NCBI GenBank assembly: GCA_023139205.1 | Contig: JAGLOA010000008.1 | Location: 1 to 37,482 of the forward strand | Direction of reading: 5' to 3' | Source of the DNA: Candidatus Pacearchaeota archaeon | GTDB lineage: Archaea; Nanobdellota; Nanobdellia; Pacearchaeales; GW2011-AR1 | Length of the DNA: 37,482 bases | Shown: piece by piece, positions 1-9,572 of the stretch | Layout of the letters: each line of letters begins with the position of its first letter | Numbering within the stretch: position 1 is the stretch's first letter | Notes under the pieces: model-generated | What the model saw: only the letters and a program-made list of their open reading frames with translations | What the model was told of the DNA's origin: nothing | Databases searched by the model: none | Program-made: the position numbers and the translations under genes

Positions 1-1
1 T

Positions 2-541
2 CTTAATGTTGAAAAATCAAATCCAATTAAGGCGCTTTCAAGTGAAGAGATAGTAAACATGATAACAGCAATAGGGACAGGGGTAGGTGAGCAATTTAAT
101 ATTGATAACTTAAGATATTCTAAGATTATAATTATGACTGATGCAGATGTTGATGGAGAACATATTAAAACTCTTCTTTTAACTTTCTTTTTTAGATTTA
201 TGCCCCATTTAATTGAAAATGGAAATATTTATGTTGCAATGCCCCCACTTTATAGGATTCGAAAAAGGAAAGATTATTATGTTTATTCTGATGATGAGCT
301 TAAGAAAACTCTTGAAAAATTAGGCACAACAAATGTTACAAGATTTAAGGGTTTAGGAGAAATGAGTTCAATTCAATTATGGGATACAACTATGAATCCA
401 AAGACCAGAAAAATCAAGAAAATTTTTATTGAAGATGCTGTTGAAGCAGATGCAACTTTTTCAATGCTTATGGGCGATGATGTTCAAGCAAGAAAACAAT
501 TTATTTCAGAAAATGCAAAGGAGGCTCAGTTGGATATTTAA
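2..541 (+). CDS. gyrB: DNA gyrase subunit B, C-terminal part (5' end outside window)
   Basis: Frame is open from base 2 (LNVEKSNPIKALSSEEIVNMITAIGTGVGEQFN). TOPRIM/GyrB motifs IIMTDADVDGEHIKTLLLTFFFRFMPHLIE and RFKGLGEMSSIQLWDTTMNP; followed by gyrA. Confidence 0.96.
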   Translation, partial: LNVEKSNPIKALSSEEIVNMITAIGTGVGEQFNIDNLRYSKIIIMTDADVDGEHIKTLLLTFFFRFMPHLIENGNIYVAMPPLYRIRKRKDYYVYSDDELKKTLEKLGTTNVTRFKGLGEMSSIQLWDTTMNPKTRKIKKIFIEDAVEADATFSMLMGDDVQARKQFISENAKEAQLDI

Positions 542-543
542 AA

Positions 544-855
544 ATGGCTAAAAAAGGAAAATTATCAACACCTACATGGATTTTAGAAGGTTATGGTAGT
601 GAAGCTGATTATAATAAAGCAAAAGGAATAGGTAAAAAGAAAAAACAAGAGAAAACCTTTAAGATTCGTGAGTGTCCAAAATGTGGAAGTGATGATGTGG
701 GGCTTGTTTTAAGTGGAAGTAATTCAGAAGAAGGTGGAGGAAAAGAATGGGGATGCAACAAATGTAATTGGAAAGGAGAAGAGATCGTTGAAAAAGAATT
801 AACAGAGAATGAATTAATGAAATATTTAGATGAGAAAGGGGAGGAAGTATTATGA
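544..855 (+). CDS. small zinc-ribbon protein
   Basis: CPKCGSDD...WGCNKCNWKG, two CxxC pairs; packed between gyrB and the next gene. Confidence 0.75.
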   Translation: MAKKGKLSTPTWILEGYGSEADYNKAKGIGKKKKQEKTFKIRECPKCGSDDVGLVLSGSNSEEGGGKEWGCNKCNWKGEEIVEKELTENELMKYLDEKGEEVL

Positions 856-1265
856 TAAAAATTGCTGTTAGTGGATATTTTGATCCGATTCATAGGGGGC
901 ATATTGAATATTTGAAATTGGCAAAAGAATTAGGAGATAAATTAATTGTTATTTTGAATAATGATAGACAAGTATTATTAAAAAAAGGGCAGGCTTTTAT
1001 GCCTTTAGAAGATAAGAAAATAATCTTGGAAGCAATAAAATATGTTGATGAAGTTTTTGTGAGTATTGATGAGGATAAAAGTGTCTGTAAATCTCTTGAA
1101 GCAGTAAAGCCAGATATTTTTGCGAATGGTGGAGATAGATATCATACTGAAATTCCTGAGGCAAAGATCTGTGAAGAGCTTGGGATAGAAATAGTGGATG
1201 GGTTAGGAGAGAAGGTTCAATCTTCTTCTAATTTAATTAAAAATTTTGGGAAAAAAGAAAAATGA
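852..1265 (+). CDS. cytidylyltransferase-like nucleotidyltransferase (FAD synthase / glycerol-3-P cytidylyltransferase type)
   Basis: [32 protein letters not shown] is a HxGH-type nucleotidyltransferase fold; 4-nt overlaps with both neighbours. Confidence 0.8.
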   Translation: MIKIAVSGYFDPIHRGHIEYLKLAKELGDKLIVILNNDRQVLLKKGQAFMPLEDKKIILEAIKYVDEVFVSIDEDKSVCKSLEAVKPDIFANGGDRYHTEIPEAKICEELGIEIVDGLGEKVQSSSNLIKNFGKKEK

Positions 1266-4200
1266 CCCCAATTAATGAAGATATAAAAGAAATGAGGGAA
1301 TCTGAAAAGGGAGTTTTTGATACAGAAGTTTCTGGAGAAATGAAAAAGGCGTATTTAGATTATGCAATGTCTGTTATTGTTTCCAGAGCAATTCCTACAA
1401 TTGAAGATGGGTTGAAACCTGTTCAGAGAAGGATTTTACATTCGATGAATTTGATGGGATTAAAACCAAATACTCAAACAAAAAAAAGTGCTAGAATTGT
1501 TGGAGATGTTATTGGTAAGTATCATCCTCATGGAGATTCTGCTGTTTATGATGCTATGGTTAGAATGGCTCAAACTTTTTCTTTAAGATATCCTTTGGTT
1601 TATGGTCAGGGAAATTTTGGTTGTTTCACGGCAAATACAAAAGTTAAACTTACAGACGGTAGAAATTTATCTTTTGTGGATTTAATACAAGAACATAAAA
1701 AAGGAAAAAGGAATTTTACATTTACTATTGATGATAATTTGATAAAAATTGCTGAAATAAAAAACCCAAGAAAGACTATAATAAATGCAAAAATTATGAA
1801 AGTGATTTTAGATAATGGCGAGGAAATAAAATGCACTTTGAATCACAAGTTTATGTTAAAAAGCGGTGAATATAAAGAAGCAAGAAATTTAGAATCTGGA
1901 GATTCTTTAATGCCCTGTTATTCTAGACTTTCTGCTAAAGATGATGATCCAAAAACAATTGGATATAAGATGGTTTTCCAGCCTCAAACAAAAGAATGGA
2001 AATTTGTTCATATTCTTTCAGATAATTGGAATTTAGAAAAGGGTATTTATGCAAAACCTGCTGGAAGAATAAGACATCATGTTGATTTTAATAAATTAAA
2101 TAATAATCCAGATAATATCAGAAGAATGCATTGGAAAGAACATTGGCAGACTCATTATAATTTTACTTCTATGAAACACAAAACTGATCCTGAATATAGA
2201 AAAAAATTAGCAGAAGGGAGAAAGAAATTTTGGGATAATCAAAAAAATAGAGAGGATTATTCTAAGAGAATGACTGAAAGAAATTTAAAAAATTGGAAGA
2301 AAAAAAATTATAGGGAGAAAATGATTGTAACATTAAGTGAAGTTAATAAAAAATATCTTAAAGAACATCCAGAAAGAATAGAGGAAATTAGAAAAACAGC
2401 GTCAATTACAATGAAAAGGATGTGGACAATTCCAAAGTATAGAAAACTTTTCAATGAAAAAATTATTGCTGTAAATAAAAAGAGAAAAACTAATTTAACA
2501 GGGAGAAAGAAATTTATAACTATTTGTAATTACTTAAAAAATAATTGCCTTCTTTTGAATGAACAAAATTATGAAGAGGTAAGAGAAAAAATATTTAAAA
2601 TAAAAAGTTTTACAAGTTGGGGTTTAGGAATTAAAAAATATTTTAATAATGATTTAAATTTATTGTTATGCGAAATAAATCAAAATCATAAAATTGTTAA
2701 AACTGAATTTTTAAATGAATCTGCTGATGTTTATGATTTAACTATTGATAAGACTCATAATTTTGCTTTAGCTTCAGGAGTTTTTGTTCATAATTCAGTT
2801 GATGGTGATCCTGCTGCGGCTTACAGATATACTGAGGCTAAATTAATGCCAATTTCTTCTGAGCTTATTCAGGATATTGATAAAGAAACTGTTAAGTTTT
2901 CTCCTAATTTTGATAATTCTTTAAAAGAACCAGAGTTACTTCCTGGAAAACTTCCTACCTTGATGTTAAATGGAGCTACAGGTATTGCTGTGGGAATGGC
3001 TACAAATATTCCTCCGCATAATTTAAGAGAGGTTTGCGATGCTATTATCTCTTATGTTAAAAAACCAGAAATTACTATTGAAGAACTTTGTGAAATTGTT
3101 ACTGGTCCTGACTTTCCTACAGGAGGAATGGTTCAGGGGGATATGGTTGAATTGTATAAAACTGGAAGAGGAAGATTAATTTTAAGAGGAAAAGTTTCAA
3201 GTGAGACAGTTCATAAAAAAGAGGTTGTTGTTATTACTGAAATTCCTTATATGCTTAATAAATCTACTTTGGTTACTCAGATTGCTGGTTTAATTCAAAA
3301 CAAGAAGATAAAAAATATTTCTGATTTAAGGGACGAATCTTCCAAAGGTAAAATAAGAGTTGTTATTGAGTTGAAAAAAGGTATTAATCCTAATTTTGTG
3401 ATTAATTCTCTTTACAAATATACTCGTCTTCAGGATTCATTTAATGTTAACTTTCTTGCTTTGGTTGGAGGGCAGCCAAAAGTTTTGACTTTAAAGGATG
3501 TTGTGGAAGAATATGTTAAGTATAGGAAAAAGATAATTACTCTTAGAACAAAGTTTGAATTAAAAAAAGCTAAAGAAAGACAAGAAATTGTTGAAGGTCT
3601 TTTAATTGCTTTGAAAGATATCGATGAAGTTATAAATTTAATTAAGAAATCAAAAGGTAAAGTTGAAGCTATGGAAGGTCTTATTAATAAATTTAAATTA
3701 ACCAAGAAACAAGCAGAAGCTGTTCTTGAGATTAAATTACAACAATTAACTTCTCTTGAAGTTGATAAATTAAAGAAAGAAGCAGAAGAATTAAAAAAGA
3801 AGATTGCTGATTTAGAAAAAATTTTGGGAGATATTAAAGAAGTTTTGAAAATAATTGTTCGGGAAGTTAATGATTTAAGGTCTAAATATGGAGATCCAAG
3901 AAAGACTAATGTTTTGAAAAGGATTTCTGAAATTTCTGAAAAAGATTTGATTCAAAAGAAAGAAGTTGTTGTTACTATTACTGATAAAGGATATTGCAAG
4001 AGAATGGATGTTCAAACTTACAAGGAGCAGAGAAGGGGTGGAAGAGGAGTTATTGGAAGTAATTTAACTACAGGGGATTTTGTTAAGCAAATTATTACCT
4101 GTTCAACTCATGATTATTTGATGTTTTTTACCAGCAGAGGAAGAGTTTTATGGTTGAAAGCTTATGATATTCCTGAGTCTGAAAGATATAGCAAGGGTAA

Positions 4201-4879
4201 GGCAATAATTAATTTACTTAATTTAAAAAATGAAAAAGTTACAAATGTTATTTCAGTGAATAAATTTGATGGTTACTTATTTATGGCAACTAAAAAAGGG
4301 CAGGTTAAAAAAATTGCATTGAGTAATTTTTCAAAACCAAGAGCTTCAGGAATCAGGGCCATTAATCTTCCTCAGGATAATTCTGATGTTTTAATTGGTG
4401 TTGGGCTTTTAGATAAGAACCAGGAAGTTTTCCTTGCTACTAAAAAAGGAAAGGCAATTAGGTTTGATAATGAGAAAGTCAGGTCTATGGGAAGAGCAAG
4501 TTATGGTGTTACTGGAATTAAATTTGGCAAGGATGATGAAGTTGTTAGTCTTGAAATTTTAGATACTGAAGCTATTTTGACTATTACAAAAAAAGGTTAT
4601 GGTAAAAGAACTACTGTAAATGATTATAGAAAAACTGCCAGAGCTGGAAAAGGAGTTCTTAATTTGAAAGTTTCAGAAAAAACAGGGGAAGTTGTTACAA
4701 CTGTTTCAGTGAATAAAGAAGATAATATAATAATCACAACTGCAAAAGGAATGGTCATAAGAACTTCTTTAAAAAATATAAGGGTTATGGGAAGAGCTGC
4801 TCAAGGTGTTAGGATTGTTAAGCTTCAGCAAGGAGATTTTGTAACTGATTTGATTAAGGTTGTTAATGGGGAAGAGTGA
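1262..4879 (+). CDS. gyrA: DNA gyrase subunit A precursor containing an intein
   Basis: GyrA extein motifs [68 protein letters not shown], GyrA box QRRGGRG; interrupted after NFG by a 391-aa intein. Confidence 0.97.
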   Translation: MTPINEDIKEMRESEKGVFDTEVSGEMKKAYLDYAMSVIVSRAIPTIEDGLKPVQRRILHSMNLMGLKPNTQTKKSARIVGDVIGKYHPHGDSAVYDAMVRMAQTFSLRYPLVYGQGNFGCFTANTKVKLTDGRNLSFVDLIQEHKKGKRNFTFTIDDNLIKIAEIKNPRKTIINAKIMKVILDNGEEIKCTLNHKFMLKSGEYKEARNLESGDSLMPCYSRLSAKDDDPKTIGYKMVFQPQTKEWKFVHILSDNWNLEKGIYAKPAGRIRHHVDFNKLNNNPDNIRRMHWKEHWQTHYNFTSMKHKTDPEYRKKLAEGRKKFWDNQKNREDYSKRMTERNLKNWKKKNYREKMIVTLSEVNKKYLKEHPERIEEIRKTASITMKRMWTIPKYRKLFNEKIIAVNKKRKTNLTGRKKFITICNYLKNNCLLLNEQNYEEVREKIFKIKSFTSWGLGIKKYFNNDLNLLLCEINQNHKIVKTEFLNESADVYDLTIDKTHNFALASGVFVHNSVDGDPAAAYRYTEAKLMPISSELIQDIDKETVKFSPNFDNSLKEPELLPGKLPTLMLNGATGIAVGMATNIPPHNLREVCDAIISYVKKPEITIEELCEIVTGPDFPTGGMVQGDMVELYKTGRGRLILRGKVSSETVHKKEVVVITEIPYMLNKSTLVTQIAGLIQNKKIKNISDLRDESSKGKIRVVIELKKGINPNFVINSLYKYTRLQDSFNVNFLALVGGQPKVLTLKDVVEEYVKYRKKIITLRTKFELKKAKERQEIVEGLLIALKDIDEVINLIKKSKGKVEAMEGLINKFKLTKKQAEAVLEIKLQQLTSLEVDKLKKEAEELKKKIADLEKILGDIKEVLKIIVREVNDLRSKYGDPRKTNVLKRISEISEKDLIQKKEVVVTITDKGYCKRMDVQTYKEQRRGGRGVIGSNLTTGDFVKQIITCSTHDYLMFFTSRGRVLWLKAYDIPESERYSKGKAIINLLNLKNEKVTNVISVNKFDGYLFMATKKGQVKKIALSNFSKPRASGIRAINLPQDNSDVLIGVGLLDKNQEVFLATKKGKAIRFDNEKVRSMGRASYGVTGIKFGKDDEVVSLEILDTEAILTITKKGYGKRTTVNDYRKTARAGKGVLNLKVSEKTGEVVTTVSVNKEDNIIITTAKGMVIRTSLKNIRVMGRAAQGVRIVKLQQGDFVTDLIKVVNGEE
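1622..2794 (+). mobile_element. GyrA intein (391 aa) with HNH-like endonuclease insertion
   Basis: Begins with Cys ([18 protein letters not shown]), TLNH block B, ends [24 protein letters not shown] followed by Ser+1 ([15 protein letters not shown]). Central [23 protein letters not shown] resembles an HNH motif. Confidence 0.93.
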
Positions 4880-4948
4880 AAATGAGTAAAGAATGTTTAT
4901 TTTATAATTTTGATTAATTTTATATATTTGAGAATGAGAGTAATTATT

Positions 4949-6334
4949 ATGGGTAGATTAGAGCCGATAATAATTGATATTTTGTTTGAGAATGGGGGGA
5001 TCATCTTAGAAGAATCTTTTATAAAAAAGTTGTCCCCGGATATTGATTTAGAAGAGGAAAAAATTAAAAAGAGTATACAAAAGTTAATTAATAAAAATAA
5101 ATTATACCGATTAGAAGATAAATATATTTCTTTAACTGATTTTGGTGATACTCAAGAAAATAAAATTGATAAATTACTAAATCAATTAGTTTATGATAAA
5201 TTCTTATTTAAAAATCCCAAACTTCAAAATGGAAAGGAGTTCTGTGATAATATGATTTTTTTTGATGGAACATTAATTATTTTTCAATCAAAAACAAAAG
5301 ATTATACCAAAATAGAGGAGTTTGAAAGATTTAGAAAAAAATGTATTGATAATGCCATACATCAATTAAATACTACAATCAATTGGGTTAGAAAAGATTT
5401 AGTTGTAAAGAAATTTAAGAATAATTTGGGAAAAGAGATTGAAATCAAATCAGAAAATGTTAAAAAAATAATTGGTGTTTGTGTTTCTTATTTTCATCCA
5501 GATAAGGATTATTTTATTACTAAAGGTAATGTAATTAATTTAAAAAATAAAGAGGAGATTGCAAATATTATCACCTACCAAGAGTTAGCCAAAATAATTG
5601 AATTTAATGATACTCTTCCTGAGTTTATAGAATATCTTGACAAAAGAAGAATTTTGGTTCAAAAAAATGTCCCTTTATTAAGTGAACGTGAAATAATAAG
5701 CTATTTTTTTTCAACAAATAGAACTATGATTCCAAAAGAGATGTCAAAAAGCGAGTTTGATAATTGTTCAATGTTGATAATTGATAGTTTTGAAGATGCT
5801 TTAAAAAAAGGAGATTTAAGTAAAAAATTGAAAAAAAGGACTGAAAAAAATAAAGATAGCTATTTTATTGATATGATTATAAATAAAATTCTTCCAAAGA
5901 TTCTAATAGAGGATGATACTTTTTTTATTGAATTACTTAATTTGAATCGCTTCCAAAGAAGACTAATTGTAAAACAAATATTACCTGCTTACCACCATTT
6001 TATAGCTAAGAAAAGTGATTTTAGAGCACCTTTTATTTCTTTAGGCAAAGATTTAAATTTTATGTTTTTGTTTTCTAGAAAGTTTCAGGATTTTAAAGAG
6101 AATGAAAAAATGTTATCTGTTCATACTGCAATAATGAAAAAGAAACATAATGTGAACAAAATAATAGGGATTTCTGAAAATCATTATTCTAATGGTATGG
6201 TTAATCACAACTTTTGTATGATGAAAGGAGAAATTGTATTTGATGAATCAAATTTACCAGAATCATTTAAACAGAATATTAAAGACACCAGTAAAATGAA
6301 GCAATTAAAAGATATCTATGAATTTGATATTTAA
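4949..6334 (+). CDS. putative PD-(D/E)XK-like nuclease with N-terminal winged-helix-like region
   Basis: GKEFCDNMIFFDGTLIIFQSKTKDY matches a D-Xn-(E/Q)xK nuclease core. Longest ORF begins at 4910; start at ATG 4949 preferred because TATA-like ttttatata lies ~25 nt upstream. Confidence 0.5.
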   Translation: MGRLEPIIIDILFENGGIILEESFIKKLSPDIDLEEEKIKKSIQKLINKNKLYRLEDKYISLTDFGDTQENKIDKLLNQLVYDKFLFKNPKLQNGKEFCDNMIFFDGTLIIFQSKTKDYTKIEEFERFRKKCIDNAIHQLNTTINWVRKDLVVKKFKNNLGKEIEIKSENVKKIIGVCVSYFHPDKDYFITKGNVINLKNKEEIANIITYQELAKIIEFNDTLPEFIEYLDKRRILVQKNVPLLSEREIISYFFSTNRTMIPKEMSKSEFDNCSMLIIDSFEDALKKGDLSKKLKKRTEKNKDSYFIDMIINKILPKILIEDDTFFIELLNLNRFQRRLIVKQILPAYHHFIAKKSDFRAPFISLGKDLNFMFLFSRKFQDFKENEKMLSVHTAIMKKKHNVNKIIGISENHYSNGMVNHNFCMMKGEIVFDESNLPESFKQNIKDTSKMKQLKDIYEFDI

Positions 6335-6385
6335 GAATCTCCTATTTTACTTGATTATTTAGAATTTTCTATTCTTGAAGCTTTT

Positions 6386-7147
6386 TTATATTATATTATT
6401 TTTCACATCACTTAATCTTTTCTTTGCAGTTTTATTATATTCTTCTGAAATATCTAAATGAATAAAATTCCTGTTATTTTTCGTTGATACAACTGCAACT
6501 GTTCCTGTTCCGCCAAACATATCTAAAACAGTATGCCCTTTAAATGAATAAAATTTCATCAAACGATAAATTAATTCTTCTGGAAATGGTGCTGGATGTC
6601 CATTTCTTTTTTTCTCTGGTGAAATTTTCCAATGACCATCAGAATATTCTTTGAATTCTTCAGAAGTGATATCGGCATCTTTTTTATCTCCTTCTAATTT
6701 ATCGCCATTTTTAGAAAATACTAAAACATATTCCCAAGAGGGAACAATATGAGGATTAGATGGGCTTTTCCAACTTCCCCAAGCAGTTCTTCTTAACATA
6801 GTTTGCTTGTACCAGATTATTTCTGTCCTAAATTTCATTCCCAACTTTCTTAATTGATTACTAAAATCATGATGAATTGGAGTAAAATTCTTTATTCCTG
6901 TTGGTGCAATGTTTAAACAAAATCTTCCCCCAGGCACTAAAACTCTTTGAGTTTCTTCCCATACTTTATTCAACCATTTAAGGTATTCCCCATAGTCCAT
7001 TTTATCGTGGTGATTATCATAATCTTTTCCTACATTATATGGTGGGGAAGTAATTGCAAGATGAATACTATCACTGGGTATTTGTTTTAGGGATTCTAAA
7101 ACATCTCCGGTTACGATCTTATTAAGAAATTTATTTTGTTTTACCAT
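6386..7147 (-). CDS. Type II DNA methyltransferase, beta-class, SPPY motif (likely N4-cytosine)
   Basis: Motif IV AITSPPYNVGKDYDN precedes motif I VLDMFGGTGTVAVVSTKNNRNFIHLDIS; overlaps the restriction enzyme gene. Confidence 0.9.
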   Translation of the reverse strand: MVKQNKFLNKIVTGDVLESLKQIPSDSIHLAITSPPYNVGKDYDNHHDKMDYGEYLKWLNKVWEETQRVLVPGGRFCLNIAPTGIKNFTPIHHDFSNQLRKLGMKFRTEIIWYKQTMLRRTAWGSWKSPSNPHIVPSWEYVLVFSKNGDKLEGDKKDADITSEEFKEYSDGHWKISPEKKRNGHPAPFPEELIYRLMKFYSFKGHTVLDMFGGTGTVAVVSTKNNRNFIHLDISEEYNKTAKKRLSDVKNNII

Positions 7148-7862
7148 CTTGTTCAACTAATTTTTTTATATCTTCAAATAAATCATCAATGTCTTTAACT
7201 TTATCAGTTTTTTCAAAATCTTCTCTCGCCATATACATTCCATCTAATTCGTATTCCAAGATAACTCTTGTTTTCTTTGGACCTCTTGCACCAATAATTA
7301 CGTTTACTTCGTTATCTTTATCTGGAGTAACCATGAAAACTTTTATGTGTTTTGTAATTTGATTTTCTAAAAGTTTAAGTTTCCAGTAAGTTGTTTCAAA
7401 TCCTCTTTCTCTAAATGAGTTTTTCACAGAAAGCACACAATAAATTCTTACTTTTTCTTCTTTCTCATTATATCTGTAAACAATTATATCAGCATCAGGC
7501 AAGAATGAATATTCCTTGAAATGAATTTCAAGCATCCTTCTTACCAAATCTTTTTCTCTTGAAAGATTATTGCTTCCTAATTCTGCATCTTTTATTAATT
7601 TAATATCTGTTCCTTCAAATAATTCTTCAAGAATGACCATCACTAATCTTTGCAACGAATGTCCTACAAATGTTCTCCAGGATTGTCTTGCTTTATTATG
7701 TGCTGAATCTCTTTGTAATCCTGTTCCAATTAATTCTTTAGTTTTTTCAATTAAATATTCTTTTTTAATTTCTTCAAAGAATTCATCTATTTTAGAGAAA
7801 GATTTATTTTTATACTTCTCCTTAAAATCATGAAATTTAGTTTTTATATCTTCAAAGTCCAT
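7131..7862 (-). CDS. Type II restriction endonuclease, BsaWI / CCGG-family-like
   Basis: RDSAHNKARQSWRTFVGHSLQRLV and LPDADIIVY...VLSVKNSFRERGFETTYWKLKL (PD...SxKxSFRER, as in CCGG-family enzymes); translationally coupled to the methyltransferase. Confidence 0.75.
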   Translation of the reverse strand: MDFEDIKTKFHDFKEKYKNKSFSKIDEFFEEIKKEYLIEKTKELIGTGLQRDSAHNKARQSWRTFVGHSLQRLVMVILEELFEGTDIKLIKDAELGSNNLSREKDLVRRMLEIHFKEYSFLPDADIIVYRYNEKEEKVRIYCVLSVKNSFRERGFETTYWKLKLLENQITKHIKVFMVTPDKDNEVNVIIGARGPKKTRVILEYELDGMYMAREDFEKTDKVKDIDDLFEDIKKLVEQDGKTK

Positions 7863-7920
7863 TTTTATCTCCTCTCTTAATAAATATATATTCTTATTTA
7901 TAAATTCTTGTTTGATGTTC

Positions 7921-8769
7921 CTAATCCCAAATATCCAATTTTTTTTCTTTAGTATTTATTGGTTCTTTTTTTATCTCTGTAAAATTTTCTTTTGGTATTT
8001 CTTGTTTGTTAAACATGGGGCAGATATTTTTGTATTCGCACCAGTTGCAGAGAATTGATTTATTTGCTGGAAATTCTGTTGTTAATTCTATTTTTTTTAT
8101 CAGTTCAACAGTGTCTTTTTTTAATTGAGTTAGTTGTTCATTTGTTCTTTTTGAAATTATTTTTGTATTGTGTGCTAAGTAATGCCATATTAAAATAACT
8201 TCTTTATCTTGTCCAAATAATTCTTTTATTGCAATGGAGTATAATGCAAGTTGTCTGTCTTTGTCTATTTTTTCCTTGGTTGGTAAATAACTTGCTGTTT
8301 TATAATCATGAACTTCATATTCTCCTGTTTTTAAGTTATGAACTAATCTGTCAATAAATCCTTGAAGTTTGTATTCGCCTGTTTCATTTAATTTAATTAA
8401 TATTTTTTTTTCACATTCAATTGTTCCGTCCTGAAATGGTTGGTGTTTTGTGTAATAATTTATTAAAAATTCTACTCCTTTGTTGAAATAATCTTTTTCA
8501 GATAGTTGTTTTTTTACAATTAATATTTCTTCTGAAAATTCATCCTGCCATTTTATTGAATAGTATGTTATTATTTCGTCAAGGGTTGGTGTTTTTTTCT
8601 CATTTTTGACAGAATTATAAACCCATTCAAGAGTGTCATGGACAATATTTCCAAGATGAGCTTCAATGCTTTTTTCAATTTCAGGAATTATTTTATCAAT
8701 ATATTTATATTTGAATCTAAGAGGGCATTGTTCAAAAGTGCTTAATCTTGAGTGAGAATAAATCGTCAT
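7921..8769 (-). CDS. PD-(D/E)XK superfamily nuclease (RecB/Cas4-like)
   Basis: YSHSRLSTFEQCPLRFKYKYIDKI, GFIDRLVHNLKTGEYEVHDYKTA, QLALYSIA, C-terminal CNWCEYKNICPMF cysteines. Confidence 0.85.
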   Translation of the reverse strand: MTIYSHSRLSTFEQCPLRFKYKYIDKIIPEIEKSIEAHLGNIVHDTLEWVYNSVKNEKKTPTLDEIITYYSIKWQDEFSEEILIVKKQLSEKDYFNKGVEFLINYYTKHQPFQDGTIECEKKILIKLNETGEYKLQGFIDRLVHNLKTGEYEVHDYKTASYLPTKEKIDKDRQLALYSIAIKELFGQDKEVILIWHYLAHNTKIISKRTNEQLTQLKKDTVELIKKIELTTEFPANKSILCNWCEYKNICPMFNKQEIPKENFTEIKKEPINTKEKKLDIWD

Positions 8770-8814
8770 TTTAGTAGTAAGGAAAACTTCAGATAGGTTA
8801 TAAATTTAATTATA

Positions 8815-9396
8815 TTATAATCCTAAACAGCTTTTGTATTTTAAAATATTTTTATACTTCCACATTAAATTTACTTGAGAAATTTTCAATTCAATTCCAA
8901 GGTCGTTATTTTTGTCTGCAGTTTCAAGAACATCACAAAGTGGAGAATTTTTTAATTCATCAACATATTTTGAGTGGACAAAAATAAAAATATCTTCATC
9001 ATTTATGTGTTTTTCCTGAATATTGTTTTGTTCAATTGTAAAGGATTTTTCCCATTGTCTTTGTCCTGTATTAAAATTATAAAACCTTAATAATATTTTT
9101 GCATTTTTAGGGAGGTCTTTTACCAGAGGACTTTTTAATAGGTCTTGCTTAATTGTTGAATAATCTGTTAAGATTGGTTGAATTTGTTTTTCAGATATTG
9201 ATTTTTCTTTTTCAACATATGTTTTTTGTATTACTGGATCTTCTTTTGAAAAATAATTGGTTACATATGCTGTTGCACTAATAATACTTATAATGCAAAT
9301 AAAAGCTATAATTGGTTTTATCAGTGGCTTTATTTTTTCAGGAAGTGTTTTTCTTGGGTCATATAACTCAAGCCCTTTTAGAAATTTTCTGGTCAT
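8815..9396 (-). CDS. hypothetical membrane-anchored protein
   Basis: 193-aa ORF with one N-terminal TM segment (IKPIIAFICIISIISATAYVTNYF). Confidence 0.6.
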   Translation of the reverse strand: MTRKFLKGLELYDPRKTLPEKIKPLIKPIIAFICIISIISATAYVTNYFSKEDPVIQKTYVEKEKSISEKQIQPILTDYSTIKQDLLKSPLVKDLPKNAKILLRFYNFNTGQRQWEKSFTIEQNNIQEKHINDEDIFIFVHSKYVDELKNSPLCDVLETADKNNDLGIELKISQVNLMWKYKNILKYKSCLGL

Positions 9397-9572
9397 ATTA
9401 AAAATATTTTGATATTGTTTTTATATTTTTATAACTCTTTGTGAGTGAGGAGATAAATAATTATATTATTTCTGCTCAGTCTTGCAAGAACTGTTATTGA
9501 TAGTTTTATTTACTCATTATTGCAAAACTTCTGCTCAACAGTTGGAAAGCTGTTATAATTAAATTAAGTTCC

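Noticed and set aside
609-902. Minus-strand 97-aa ORF opposite the zinc-ribbon gene
   Set aside because: Ser/Phe/Pro-rich translation typical of the antisense of an AT-rich Lys/Glu-rich gene.
1606-1836. Minus-strand 76-aa ORF within gyrA (and 3430..3705)
   Set aside because: Antisense to strongly supported GyrA/intein coding sequence; no recognisable motif.
7570-7833. Plus-strand 87-aa ORF inside the restriction enzyme gene
   Set aside because: Antisense shadow of a well-supported CDS; no promoter or motif.
7921-8769. RecB/Cas4-like nuclease considered as part of a CRISPR-Cas locus
   Set aside because: No CRISPR repeats or other cas genes were seen anywhere in the window; similar genes are often housekeeping.
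9400-9572. Possible C/D-box sRNA with repeated tctgctca (about 9471 and 9531) between aIF2g and the upstream gene
   Set aside because: Short repeats and weak hairpins present, but no convincing C/D or H/ACA boxes; could be chance in AT-rich intergenic DNA.
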